Below, piece by piece: positions 8,214-14,586 of a DNA stretch of 16,139 nucleotides. Source of the stretch: Methanotrichaceae archaeon (GTDB lineage: Archaea; Halobacteriota; Methanosarcinia; Methanotrichales; Methanotrichaceae); NCBI GenBank assembly GCA_013329455.1, contig DUKF01000196.1, positions 1-16,139 on the forward strand, written 5' to 3'. Both the position numbers and the translations under genes were made by a program. Numbering within the stretch: position 1 is the stretch's first letter; each line of letters opens with the position of its first letter. The notes beneath the pieces are model-generated. The model did no database searches and had not been told where the DNA came from. It worked only from the letters and a program-made list of their open reading frames with translations.

Positions 8214-8336
8214 GAATGATGGCAACGGGTCGGTCGACGGAACCATTGCCGAGGACGAGAAACAAGGCGAAGATTGGCTTCGCTGGGGAGATGAAGGGTT
8301 CGATAGGTAAAAAGCCGATGTTTGAGGATAGTTTGT

Positions 8337-8753
8337 TCAGTATCCTTTGGGAACTATTAATACTTTTACAGTTAAAGTATCGTCATTTCGGCTAAGATCA
8401 TTCTCCAGTCCCTGAGGATTGGCTATTTTTCCTTCGGGATCGTAGACAAAACAAACTAGAGTTTTGCAAGAAGAGTGTGATTGATAACGTTCGATATCGA
8501 CGATAAGCTGTTCGCCGAGTTCTTTGGCATCAAGTCCCTTCCTCGTTTTTTTGACCTCGATGACGATTGACTCGTTTTTCAACAAAAAGTCCATTCGAGA
8601 AGATGTTCCAGCATAGCTTGGAGTCCATTCTTCAGGCCATATATCCTCAAAATACAGTTTCACAAGAGCGTGTAGTAAATCTTGAACGTCGTACTCATCG
8701 TCAATATCTAAAGTTGGAACGTCCGGCGTGGCGTGAATGAAGTTGCCTGGCAA
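8337..8753 (-). pseudogene. C-terminal half of a split DUF2321-nuclease gene: PD-(D/E)XK nuclease domain
   Basis: This frame encodes a restriction-endonuclease-like domain. RMDFLLKNESIVIEVKKTRKG supplies D55 and E66-x-K68 of the PD-(D/E)XK site (numbered from the TTG at 8753), and EYDVQDLLHALVKLYFEDIWPEEW plus LVCFVYDPEG are typical of nuclease domains found behind zinc ribbons. The first 12 residues up to P13 are out-of-frame noise: family sequence begins at PTLDIDDEYDV. Dropping one base of the AA pair at 8718-8719 joins this frame to the upstream zinc-ribbon frame, giving RHAGRPTLDIDDEYDVQDLL and one protein of 250 residues. No ribosome site supports independent translation from the TTG. 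The frame is AT-rich compared with neighbours. It may be a decayed gene, a sequencing error, or rarely a +1 frameshift gene. Confidence 0.72.
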
Positions 8754-9090
8754 CCAAGTGAAATCGCTTGCAGATATGTTCTACCATATGAACAGGGTCC
8801 AAAGAACCAGAATCAGGTGCGGCTTTTTCGATCTCCTTTTTCCTTTCAGTCCAGGGGAAGGGTGCACCGCATTTTTCACAATGTTTTGGAACCTCAATCC
8901 CAGACCAAAAGATATCATCTGGATTTTGGAACTCGATGCCTCTTATTTCCGTACCACATTTTGGACAAGTATAAATCGTTTTTTCGCCGCATTCGTGGCA
9001 ATGATCTTTTCTAAGATTCGGCTCTTGATAGTAACTATCGGTTATTTGATGACCATTTAAACAGACCTGTTGAGCATCATAACGACCCAT
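8701..9090 (-). CDS. DUF2321-like zinc-ribbon protein, N-terminal half of a frameshifted gene
   Basis: The 129-residue frame starts MGRYDAQQVCLNGH, as in DUF2321 proteins, and carries paired cysteines expected to bind zinc: CHECG at 31-35, CPKCG at 42-46 and CEKCG at 71-75. After FPWT it continues to CKRFHLVARQLHSRHAGR (107-124), then shifts into five unrelated residues and a TGA. The sequence that should follow R124 is found in the next frame (PTLDIDDEYD), so the natural product is probably a zinc-ribbon plus nuclease fusion. The ATG at 9090 has a strong GGAGGGG site 9 bases upstream, which shows the 5' end is intact. A weak AT-rich box (ATATTTA, about 9171-9177) may be its promoter. DUF2321 itself has no settled function; nucleic-acid binding by the ribbons is an inference. 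Confidence 0.75.
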   Translation of the reverse strand: MGRYDAQQVCLNGHQITDSYYQEPNLRKDHCHECGEKTIYTCPKCGTEIRGIEFQNPDDIFWSGIEVPKHCEKCGAPFPWTERKKEIEKAAPDSGSLDPVHMVEHICKRFHLVARQLHSRHAGRSNFRY

Positions 9091-9210
9091 CGTTACTTTC
9101 CCCTCCTTTGTCTACAAAATCTTGCATTGCCTGACGGTCTCCTCTTGCGCCGCTTCCTTTCAGATCCCGTAAATATGTTTGAGGGCCGACAGCATCTCGC
9201 TGCCCGCCTT

Positions 9211-10164
9211 TCACCCCATCTTCTCCCTTACAGGCTCCAGGATTGCGTTCAGGTTTTCGATGGCGCTCTTCTTGAGGTCGAGGGGATGCATCTTGCCCGC
9301 CAAGAAGTCCGCCTCCAGGGCCTCGTACTTATCGTAGGTGACATTGCCTCCGAACTTATCTGGCCGGTTGATCGTCACCTCGCCGAGGCGGGGCATGATG
9401 TGGTACTTGAACAGCTCCGTGACCGGGTTTCCTTCTATATCCTTTGCCGGGCAGTAGGCGCTCATGATCTTCTTATCGAGGTCCTCGGCACTGTCGTCGA
9501 TCGAGATGTAATTGCCCTTCGACGAGGACATCTTCCCGCCGTTGAGGCCGGAGATGATCGGAGTGTGCAGGCATACCGGAGCCCGCATCCCAAGCTTTGG
9601 CATCTCTTCTCTAGCCAGCATGTGGATCTTCCGCTGATCGATCCCGCCTACGGCGAGGTCCACCTTGAGGGCCGCAATGTCCACGGCCTGCATCAGGGGG
9701 TAGATCATCTGGGAGACGTGGGGGTTGTCCATGTTCCTTCCCACCTCGTCCATCGACCGCCGAGCGCGGTTAAGGGTCGTACTCCTCGCCATCTTCAGGA
9801 CGTTTGTCACGTACTCAGGCTCGAGTTGGTAGTCGGTTCCGTAGACGAACTCAGTCTTCTCCGCATCGAGGCCCAGGGCGATGAAGCACTTCTTGTTGTA
9901 GTCGGCTGTCGCCCTGACCTCTTCGAGGGTCCCCTTCTCGTTCAGGTAGGCGTGAAGGTCTGCCAGTAGGACGACGACCTGAAAGCCAGCCTCCTGAAGG
10001 TCGATCAGCTTGTTTGCGGTGAGCATATGGCCCATGTGAACCTTGCCGCTAGGCTCGTATCCGACGTAAGCCCTCGGATGCTCCTTTGCCTCCATCAACG
10101 CCTTGAGCTCGTCCAGCGTGACGATCTCCTCTGCATTCCTGATCACAAGCTCAAGCCTGTCCAA
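9211..10164 (-). CDS. tyrS: Tyrosyl-tRNA synthetase, archaeal type
   Basis: The enzyme charges tRNA-Tyr with tyrosine. The 317 residues and motifs match the short archaeal/eukaryotic class Ic form: the HIGH equivalent HMGH (43-46) within YEPSGKVHMGHM, and the KMSKS equivalent KMSSSKGN at 211-218. The tyrosine pocket is conserved: Y33, Y155, Q159, D162 and Q177 line up with Y32, Y151, Q155, D158 and Q173 of the Methanocaldococcus enzyme. The start is a TTG at 10164: an in-frame TGA sits three codons upstream and the next ATG would remove part of the catalytic domain. A GGTGGTGA stretch upstream can act as ribosome site. It appears monocistronic, with a TATA-like box at 10198-10204. Confidence 0.97.
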   Translation of the reverse strand: MDRLELVIRNAEEIVTLDELKALMEAKEHPRAYVGYEPSGKVHMGHMLTANKLIDLQEAGFQVVVLLADLHAYLNEKGTLEEVRATADYNKKCFIALGLDAEKTEFVYGTDYQLEPEYVTNVLKMARSTTLNRARRSMDEVGRNMDNPHVSQMIYPLMQAVDIAALKVDLAVGGIDQRKIHMLAREEMPKLGMRAPVCLHTPIISGLNGGKMSSSKGNYISIDDSAEDLDKKIMSAYCPAKDIEGNPVTELFKYHIMPRLGEVTINRPDKFGGNVTYDKYEALEADFLAGKMHPLDLKKSAIENLNAILEPVREKMG

Positions 10165-10197
10165 ACGATATCACCACCACCCCAGAGGAGAGGGGAT

Positions 10198-10204
10198 GTA
10201 TAAC
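10198..10204 (-). promoter_or_regulatory. TATA-like box of tyrS
   Basis: The minus strand reads AAAAGCGTTATACATCC: a purine-rich BRE-like stretch followed by a TTATAC core about 37 bases upstream of the tyrS TTG, which predicts a leader of about ten bases carrying the GGTGGTGA ribosome site. Confidence 0.5.
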
Positions 10205-10308
10205 GCTTTTGGTTCCTTTTGGGAAGGGGACTCAAGGGAGGCAAGGCGAGGGGTAAGGCGAGGTGAGGCGTCGGCAGGGGTGGGAGTAGGATTCGTTCGA
10301 GGGAAGGG

Positions 10309-10314
10309 TTATTA
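10309..10314 (+). promoter_or_regulatory. TTATTA box upstream of the first small membrane protein
   Basis: GAAGGGTTATTACC places a TTATTA core centred about 26 bases before the ATG at 10338. The same GTTAT(T/C)A core recurs at the same distance before the two related genes downstream, which supports a promoter role and a leaderless message. Confidence 0.5.
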
Positions 10315-10337
10315 CCGACTTGGGCCAAGGACGTACC

Positions 10338-10544
10338 ATGAAGCAGAAGGGCGAGCGAAAATCGGAAGAAAAGCCCTCAGCCGGGATGAACGCCGCCAGA
10401 ACCAGGGAGAAGAACCTGGGCCTCATCGTCCTCGCGGTCATCTTCGCTTTGATATTCTGGGACTCGTACTGGTTTCTCTCCAAGTTTTTGCTTCTCTTCG
10501 TCATCGTCTACGTGGTCTACGTAGGCGCAAAGTCTCGATTCTGA
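10338..10544 (+). CDS. Small two-helix membrane protein, paralogue 1 of 3
   Basis: This 68-residue protein of unknown function has a charged N terminus (about 1-26, rich in Lys, Arg and Glu), then two hydrophobic helices (about 28-43 and 48-62) separated by WDSYWFLSK, and a short tail ending KSRF. The REKN-LGLIVLAVIF start of helix 1 and the YVVYVGAKSRF end align with the two following genes (REQN-IIFLVLAVVI...YLVYRLLQSYF), so the three are paralogues. The basic flank suggests the N terminus faces the cytoplasm. The ATG at 10338 is preferred over the in-frame TTG at 10320; an internal ATG at 10386 would give a 52-residue form closer in length to its relatives. A weak AAGGA precedes the ATG. 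I do not recognise the family. Confidence 0.7.
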   Translation: MKQKGERKSEEKPSAGMNAARTREKNLGLIVLAVIFALIFWDSYWFLSKFLLLFVIVYVVYVGAKSRF

Positions 10545-10569
10545 TTTTGGCGATTTGCTGATGGAAAGG

Positions 10570-10585
10570 GTTATCAGAAGATAAC
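10570..10585. repeat. Inverted repeat overlapping the promoter of the second small membrane gene
   Basis: GTTATC, four bases (AGAA), then GATAAC form a perfect 6-bp dyad. It overlaps the proposed TATA-like core of the gene starting at 10601, so it could be an operator or simply a symmetrical promoter box. It is not clearly present at the other two paralogues. Confidence 0.45.
10571..10576 (+). promoter_or_regulatory. TTATCA box upstream of the second small membrane protein
   Basis: GAAAGGGTTATCAG contains a TTATCA core centred about 27 bases before the ATG at 10601, with AAAGGG ahead of it as a possible BRE. No ribosome site lies between box and ATG, which fits a leaderless transcript. Confidence 0.5.
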
Positions 10586-10600
10586 GCCCACCTATCCGTC

Positions 10601-10783
10601 ATGTCACGCAGAATGCTGGGCAGGTCCGGCAGGATACGGAGCCGCGAACAGAACATCATATTTCTGGTGCTGGCGGTCGTGATCGTAGCCCTTCTCTGGA
10701 ACTTCATAGGGGTCATCTTCAGGGTAGCCCTCTTCGCCATCGTTGTCTACCTCGTCTACCGCCTCCTTCAGAGTTACTTCTGA
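10601..10783 (+). CDS. Small two-helix membrane protein, paralogue 2 of 3
   Basis: This 60-residue protein of unknown function has an arginine-rich N terminus (MSRRMLGRSGRIRSREQN), a first hydrophobic helix at about 19-34, a short turn with WNFIG, and a second helix at about 39-55 ending YLVYRLLQSYF. It aligns end to end with the genes on either side, sharing the FLV(L/I)A-VI core, the aromatic/acidic turn and the C-terminal YxVYxxxxxxF signature. No Shine-Dalgarno sequence precedes the ATG, and a TTATCA box lies about 27 bases upstream, so a leaderless mRNA is likely. The positive N terminus predicts both ends in the cytoplasm. The gap to the preceding stop is 56 bases, yet it has its own promoter-like box. 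Confidence 0.72.
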   Translation: MSRRMLGRSGRIRSREQNIIFLVLAVVIVALLWNFIGVIFRVALFAIVVYLVYRLLQSYF

Positions 10784-10927
10784 AAGGACGTGAATAAAAA
10801 GAGACGGTGACAAGCGAAGCGGGAGCCGGGTGCAGATAGGAATAGCAGCGAAACTAGCGGCCAAAAGCAAAAGGCTAGAAGCCAAGACCTCTGGGGCCGA
10901 GCCTGCGGCTCAGATAGAGGAAATCGT

Positions 10928-10933
10928 TATCAT
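10928..10933 (+). promoter_or_regulatory. TTATCA box upstream of the third small membrane protein
   Basis: GAAATCGTTATCATC contains a TTATCA core centred about 25 bases before the ATG at 10956. It matches in sequence and spacing the boxes before the two related genes upstream. A GGTGGA at 10941-10946 could alternatively serve as a ribosome site if transcription starts earlier. Confidence 0.45.
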
Positions 10934-10955
10934 CTCAAAGGGTGGATCTTGATAC

Positions 10956-11138
10956 ATGACTAGTCAGATTCCAGTTCGGACCGGGGGGAGTCGATCTCTC
11001 TTGCAGACCGTGCTTTTCCTGGTCATCGCGCTGATAATCGCCGTGATCCTCCTGGACGTTATAGGCTTTCTGGCAGGGATTTTGATCTTCGCTCTGGTGG
11101 TCTACATCGTCTACCTCGTCCTTAGCCACTACTTTTGA
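10956..11138 (+). CDS. Small two-helix membrane protein, paralogue 3 of 3
   Basis: This 60-residue protein of unknown function has a polar N terminus with two arginines (MTSQIPVRTGGSRSLLQ), a first helix at about 18-33, the turn LDVIGFLAG, and a second helix at about 41-55 ending YIVYLVLSHYF. Length, helix placement, the D/N-x-IG turn and the C-terminal YxVYxxxxxYF match paralogue 2 closely and paralogue 1 more loosely. The 172-base gap before it carries a possible 40-codon GTG frame but no certain gene. Its last 17 bases overlap the 3' end of mobA on the other strand, a tail-to-tail overlap. Conservation of three copies in tandem argues that the short frames are real genes. Confidence 0.7.
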   Translation: MTSQIPVRTGGSRSLLQTVLFLVIALIIAVILLDVIGFLAGILIFALVVYIVYLVLSHYF

Positions 11139-11751
11139 GGCGGTCCCAGATCCGCTCGGCCTCGGAGAGGTCCTCTTCTGTGTTGAGGTTGAAAAAGCTG
11201 AGAAGCTCAGGATCTACCGGGCGTAGAAGCGCCACGGAGACGTTCTTCACCTGCAGCCCTTTTAGGGGGTCTCTGATCCTGCGCTGGCCAGCCTTCAGGG
11301 CATTCTGGCAGGCCCGGGCCATCAGCTCGGCCCTGTAGACGGCGTGAAGCGGCTCGATGAAGCCACCCTCCTGAGCAGGTATGGCGGCGTCAGACCCACA
11401 AGCGTAACTGAACAAGAGCTCCAGGACCTTTGGATTTAGAAAGGGCAGATCGCAACCCACCGCGAGAGCGTACTCTCCCCTGGCCTCGGCCATCCCGGCG
11501 GCCAGCCCCGCCACGGGTCCGAAGCCCTGGACCGAGTCGCAGACGAGCCTCGCTTTGGGGACGAGATTTTGGAGCCTTGCCAACTGCTCCTCGTCCCTTG
11601 CCACCACCACCACGTCATCGACGACCTCGGCCACTAGGTCGACTGTCCGCTCGATCATCTTCTTGCCGAAAAACTCGAGAAAAGCCTTCTCTGAGCCGAT
11701 CCTTCGCCCGGCGCCTCCGGCGAGGATCACGCAAGACCTGACGATTCCCAT
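11122..11751 (-). CDS. mobA: Molybdenum cofactor guanylyltransferase (MobA-like)
   Basis: MobA transfers GMP from GTP to molybdopterin to make the guanine dinucleotide cofactor used by formylmethanofuran and formate dehydrogenases. The 209-residue protein has the nucleotidyltransferase signature LAGGAGRRIGSEKAFL (10-25), the GFGPVAGL segment at 76-83, the metal/nucleotide motif CDLPFL at 100-105, and FNLNTEEDL near the C terminus, all standard for MobA. The ATG at 11751 lies inside the end of the preceding DUF2121 gene (25-base overlap) with AGGAGAAGGG directly ahead, implying translational coupling. It is the last gene of the glyA-folD-DUF2121-mobA run and ends with a TAA that overlaps the convergent small membrane gene. 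A related CMP- or other NTP-transferase function is possible but less likely. Confidence 0.9.
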   Translation of the reverse strand: MGIVRSCVILAGGAGRRIGSEKAFLEFFGKKMIERTVDLVAEVVDDVVVVARDEEQLARLQNLVPKARLVCDSVQGFGPVAGLAAGMAEARGEYALAVGCDLPFLNPKVLELLFSYACGSDAAIPAQEGGFIEPLHAVYRAELMARACQNALKAGQRRIRDPLKGLQVKNVSVALLRPVDPELLSFFNLNTEEDLSEAERIWDRLKSSG

Positions 11752-12323
11752 CCCTTCTCCTCGCAGTCCTCCCGCAACGCCCGGATGAGGATGGCTTCAG
11801 GATTTGAATGAACCTTCTCGGAGTGGAGGGTGGTGTAGTTGGGGCTGACCGTGGCAGTCGCCCTCCTCACCTCCTCAAATAGAGAATTCATGGACGAGAG
11901 GTCTGGAGCCTTGCCGGTCGCTCCAAGCCTCCTATATGCAAGGTCTCTTGTGAATTTGTTTCCGAGAATGATCAAAGTCGACTTGCCCCTTTTCGAGACC
12001 TCGGCTTTGTTCCCCGAAATCTCGACGAGAAGATAGCATCCTGGGACGAGGTAGATCCTTCTTCGCCTCTGGCTCTCGACTGATATCTCCGTCACCTCTC
12101 CCACCAGGACCTCGCCCCTCTTCCAGACCTTCTCCCGGCCGTTGGATATCTGGATCCTCGACCCCAGCTCATCAGCCCTTTTTAGAAGCTCATCGTCGGT
12201 CTTGATCTTACCGCTGTAAAGCTCCTCTTCAAGAGCCTCGGCCTTGCCAAAAAAAGCTATGCTCCGCCGGTCTCCTCCTATCATCGCCCTCTTTTTGCCG
12301 GCGAATGCCACCACCAGAGACAA
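11727..12323 (-). CDS. DUF2121 family protein, Connectase-like (proteasome beta-related)
   Basis: The 198-residue protein matches DUF2121, a methanogen-associated family distantly related to proteasome beta subunits; the Methanocaldococcus member, Connectase, is a protein ligase/transpeptidase acting at an N-terminal Thr and recognising a KDPGA-type motif in MtrA. Shared features seen here are the opening MSLVVAFAGKK, the GGDRR stretch that places an Asp at position 17 after Met removal as in proteasomes, EELYSGKIKTDDELLKRA, VLVGEV, RRIYLVPG and IILGNKFTRDLA. Removal of Met would expose Ser1 in place of Thr1. The start is a TTG at 12323 with GGGAG eight bases ahead, and folD ends 26 bases upstream, so it belongs to that operon; mobA overlaps its end. 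Whether it ligates proteins is an inference from family. Confidence 0.78.
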   Translation of the reverse strand: MSLVVAFAGKKRAMIGGDRRSIAFFGKAEALEEELYSGKIKTDDELLKRADELGSRIQISNGREKVWKRGEVLVGEVTEISVESQRRRRIYLVPGCYLLVEISGNKAEVSKRGKSTLIILGNKFTRDLAYRRLGATGKAPDLSSMNSLFEEVRRATATVSPNYTTLHSEKVHSNPEAILIRALREDCEEKGWESSGLA

Positions 12324-12349
12324 GTCAAACTCTCCCTTTCATCCGGGGT

Positions 12350-13201
12350 TCATCTCTTTTTCGTTTTCATCTGCATCTCGGCAGCGGTCACCGTCTGGCT
12401 CATCAGCATCGAGACTGTGAGTGGCCCGACACCTCCGGGGACCGGGGTCACGGCGGCTGCGACCAACAGGGCCTCATCGAACTCAACGTCGCCGACGGTC
12501 TTGTCGCCGACCCTGTTTATCCCGACATCGAAGATGTAAGCGCCCTTTTTGACCATATCCCTCTTGATGAGGCCGGGAACTCCTGCCGCCACCACCAGGA
12601 CATCGGCCTCGCGGGTGTGGGATGCAAGGTCCTTCGTGAATACGTGGCAGACCTGGACCGTTGCGTTCCTGTTGAGCATCATCGCCGCCAGCGGCTTTCC
12701 GACGACGTTGCTGTGGCCGACTATCACCGCCTCCTTTCCCTCCAGGTCGACGCCGAGCTGTTCGAGGGCCCAGATTATGCCCTTGGGCGTGCAGGGAACT
12801 AGCCTTTCGTCTCCTGCGAGAAGGGAGCCCATATTCATGGGATGGAATCCGTCCACGTCCTTGAGGGGGTCGATCGCCGCCATCGCCGACGATGGATCAG
12901 AATTTCCGGGCAGGGGAAGCTGGAGGAGGATGCCGTTGACGTCATCCCTCTCATTCAGCTCCCGGATCGTCTCGATGACGTCGTCGAGGCTTGCGTCCTC
13001 GGGAAGGTTCACGTTCTCCGACCTTATCCCGACACGATCACAGGCCGAGTGTTTGATCCGAACGTACATCTGAGATGCCGGGTTTTCACCGACGATGATC
13101 GTTGCAAGGCCTGGCCTCCTTCCCTCGGCGGCGAGCTTTTCGACTCGGGCCTTCGTCTCGGCCTCCATCTTTGAAGCGAGCGCCTTTCCGTCTATGATCA
13201 T
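12350..13201 (-). CDS. folD: Methylenetetrahydrofolate dehydrogenase/methenyltetrahydrofolate cyclohydrolase FolD
   Basis: FolD interconverts methylene-, methenyl- and formyl-tetrahydrofolate. From ATG 13201 it has 283 residues, the normal length. Active-site residues agree with the E. coli enzyme at a constant offset of four: Y46 and K50 in [10 protein letters not shown]94 in [10 protein letters not shown]117 in KDVDGFHP. The cofactor signatures [10 protein letters not shown] (161-170; usually VGRSN) and [11 protein letters not shown] are present. The start is set by an ATGA overlap with the glyA stop; the upstream in-frame TTG at 13234 would add 11 residues without a better ribosome site. 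Position directly after glyA links both to one tetrahydrofolate-based serine-to-C1 route, which in methanogens exists alongside tetrahydromethanopterin enzymes. Confidence 0.96.
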   Translation of the reverse strand: MIIDGKALASKMEAETKARVEKLAAEGRRPGLATIIVGENPASQMYVRIKHSACDRVGIRSENVNLPEDASLDDVIETIRELNERDDVNGILLQLPLPGNSDPSSAMAAIDPLKDVDGFHPMNMGSLLAGDERLVPCTPKGIIWALEQLGVDLEGKEAVIVGHSNVVGKPLAAMMLNRNATVQVCHVFTKDLASHTREADVLVVAAGVPGLIKRDMVKKGAYIFDVGINRVGDKTVGDVEFDEALLVAAAVTPVPGGVGPLTVSMLMSQTVTAAEMQMKTKKR

Positions 13202-14442
13202 CCCAGTTCCGGATAGAGGGGGAACCTCTGACAAAGCTCGGTCACCTCGTCTCTGACCCTGCTGATCACGTTCTCATCGTCGATGTTCCGGAGCACGGAA
13301 CCGATCATATTTGCTATCTGGACCATCTCCTTCTCCTTCATGCCCCTGGTCGTCACGGCCGGAGTACCTATCCTGATGCCGCTGGTGATGAATGGCGATG
13401 TCGGATCGAAGGGAATCGTGTTCTTGTTGAGGGTGATCCCGGCCCGCTCGAGAGCAGCTTCTGCATCCTTGCCGGAGAATGCCATCTTCAAAAGTTTGAC
13501 GAGCATCAGGTGGTTGTCGGTCCCGCCACTGACGAGCTCGAACTCCTGATCGAGGAGCGTTTTTGCGATTACGCCGGCGTTCTTCACGATCTGCTGCTGG
13601 TACTCTTTGAACTCGGGGGTCAACGCCTCCTTGAAGGCTACGGCTTTTGCGGCGATGACGTGCATCAATGGGCCGCCCTGGACGCCTGGGAAAACTGCCC
13701 TGTCGATCGCTGGGGCGATCTCCTGCTTGCACATGACGACGCCTCCTCTCGGGCCCCGGAGGGTCTTGTGGGTGGTGGTTGTGACTACGTCAGCGTAGGG
13801 AATCGGTGAGGGGTGAACGCCGGTTGCGACGAGACCCGCGATGTGGGCGATGTCGGCCATCAGGTAGGCTCCTACCTCGTCAGCCACTTCACGGAGCGCC
13901 TTGAAGTCGATCGTCCTTGGATACGCGGAAGCGCCAGTGACGATGATCTTCGGGGAGCACTTTTTGGCGATCTCCAGCATCTCGCCATAGTCGAGCATCT
14001 CGGTCTCCTTGTTCACGCCGTATTGGACGATGTTGTAGATCTTGCCCGAGAAGTTGACGGGGCTTCCGTGGGAGAGGTGGCCGCCGTGGTCGAGGGCCAT
14101 CCCCATGACGGTATCGCCGGGCTTGATGAGGGCGACGTAGACTGCCATGTTCGCCTGAGAACCGCTGTGGGGCTGGACGTTGACGTGCTCTGCCCCGAAG
14201 AGCGCCTTGCACCGGTCTATTGCCAGGTTCTCGGCGACGTCAACGAAGGTGCAGCCGCCGTAGTACCGTTTGCCAGGGTAGCCCTCAGCGTACTTGTTTG
14301 TCATCACGTTGTTGTAAGCTTCCATCACCGCAAGGCTCGTGAAGTTCTCGGCGGCGATCAGCTCCAGGCCGTTTCTCTGCCGCTCCAGCTCGTCTTTTAT
14401 GGCTGAGGCAATTTCGGGATCAGCATCATCCAGGAAGTTCAA
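13198..14442 (-). CDS. glyA: Serine hydroxymethyltransferase
   Basis: GlyA converts serine and tetrahydrofolate (or a pterin analogue) to glycine and the methylene carrier, using PLP. The 414-residue protein carries [10 protein letters not shown] (27-36), [11 protein letters not shown] (53-63), HSGSQAN (92-98), DHGGHLSHG (118-126), the PLP-contacting MADIAHIAG (195-203), and the Schiff-base lysine K226 in [14 protein letters not shown]. The start is TTG at 14442: an in-frame TAA is the codon immediately before it and no in-frame ATG occurs before residue 40. A GGTGAT six bases or so upstream can serve as ribosome site. It heads the operon; folD begins within its stop codon. Pairing with folD suggests folate rather than methanopterin as carrier, an inference. 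Confidence 0.97.
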   Translation of the reverse strand: MNFLDDADPEIASAIKDELERQRNGLELIAAENFTSLAVMEAYNNVMTNKYAEGYPGKRYYGGCTFVDVAENLAIDRCKALFGAEHVNVQPHSGSQANMAVYVALIKPGDTVMGMALDHGGHLSHGSPVNFSGKIYNIVQYGVNKETEMLDYGEMLEIAKKCSPKIIVTGASAYPRTIDFKALREVADEVGAYLMADIAHIAGLVATGVHPSPIPYADVVTTTTHKTLRGPRGGVVMCKQEIAPAIDRAVFPGVQGGPLMHVIAAKAVAFKEALTPEFKEYQQQIVKNAGVIAKTLLDQEFELVSGGTDNHLMLVKLLKMAFSGKDAEAALERAGITLNKNTIPFDPTSPFITSGIRIGTPAVTTRGMKEKEMVQIANMIGSVLRNIDDENVISRVRDEVTELCQRFPLYPELG

Positions 14443-14586
14443 TTAAATCACCGGTATACGATCTTCTGGAAAGATTGTCTCGGGGGCAAAATAGGTTATG
14501 GTGGTGGGTTGGCGGCAGGGCGGCAGGCCCCGCAGGTCCTGCGCCGTCGCCACGACAGCTTTTTTACCAGAAGGGGGAATGGAGAT

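Noticed and set aside
9070..9969. 299-codon plus-strand frame
   Set aside because: Antisense shadow of tyrS; arises from GC-rich third positions.
14500..14560. GC-rich, partly self-complementary stretch between glyA and the PUA gene
   Set aside because: Pairing is broken by mismatches and no riboswitch or RNA family pattern is visible.
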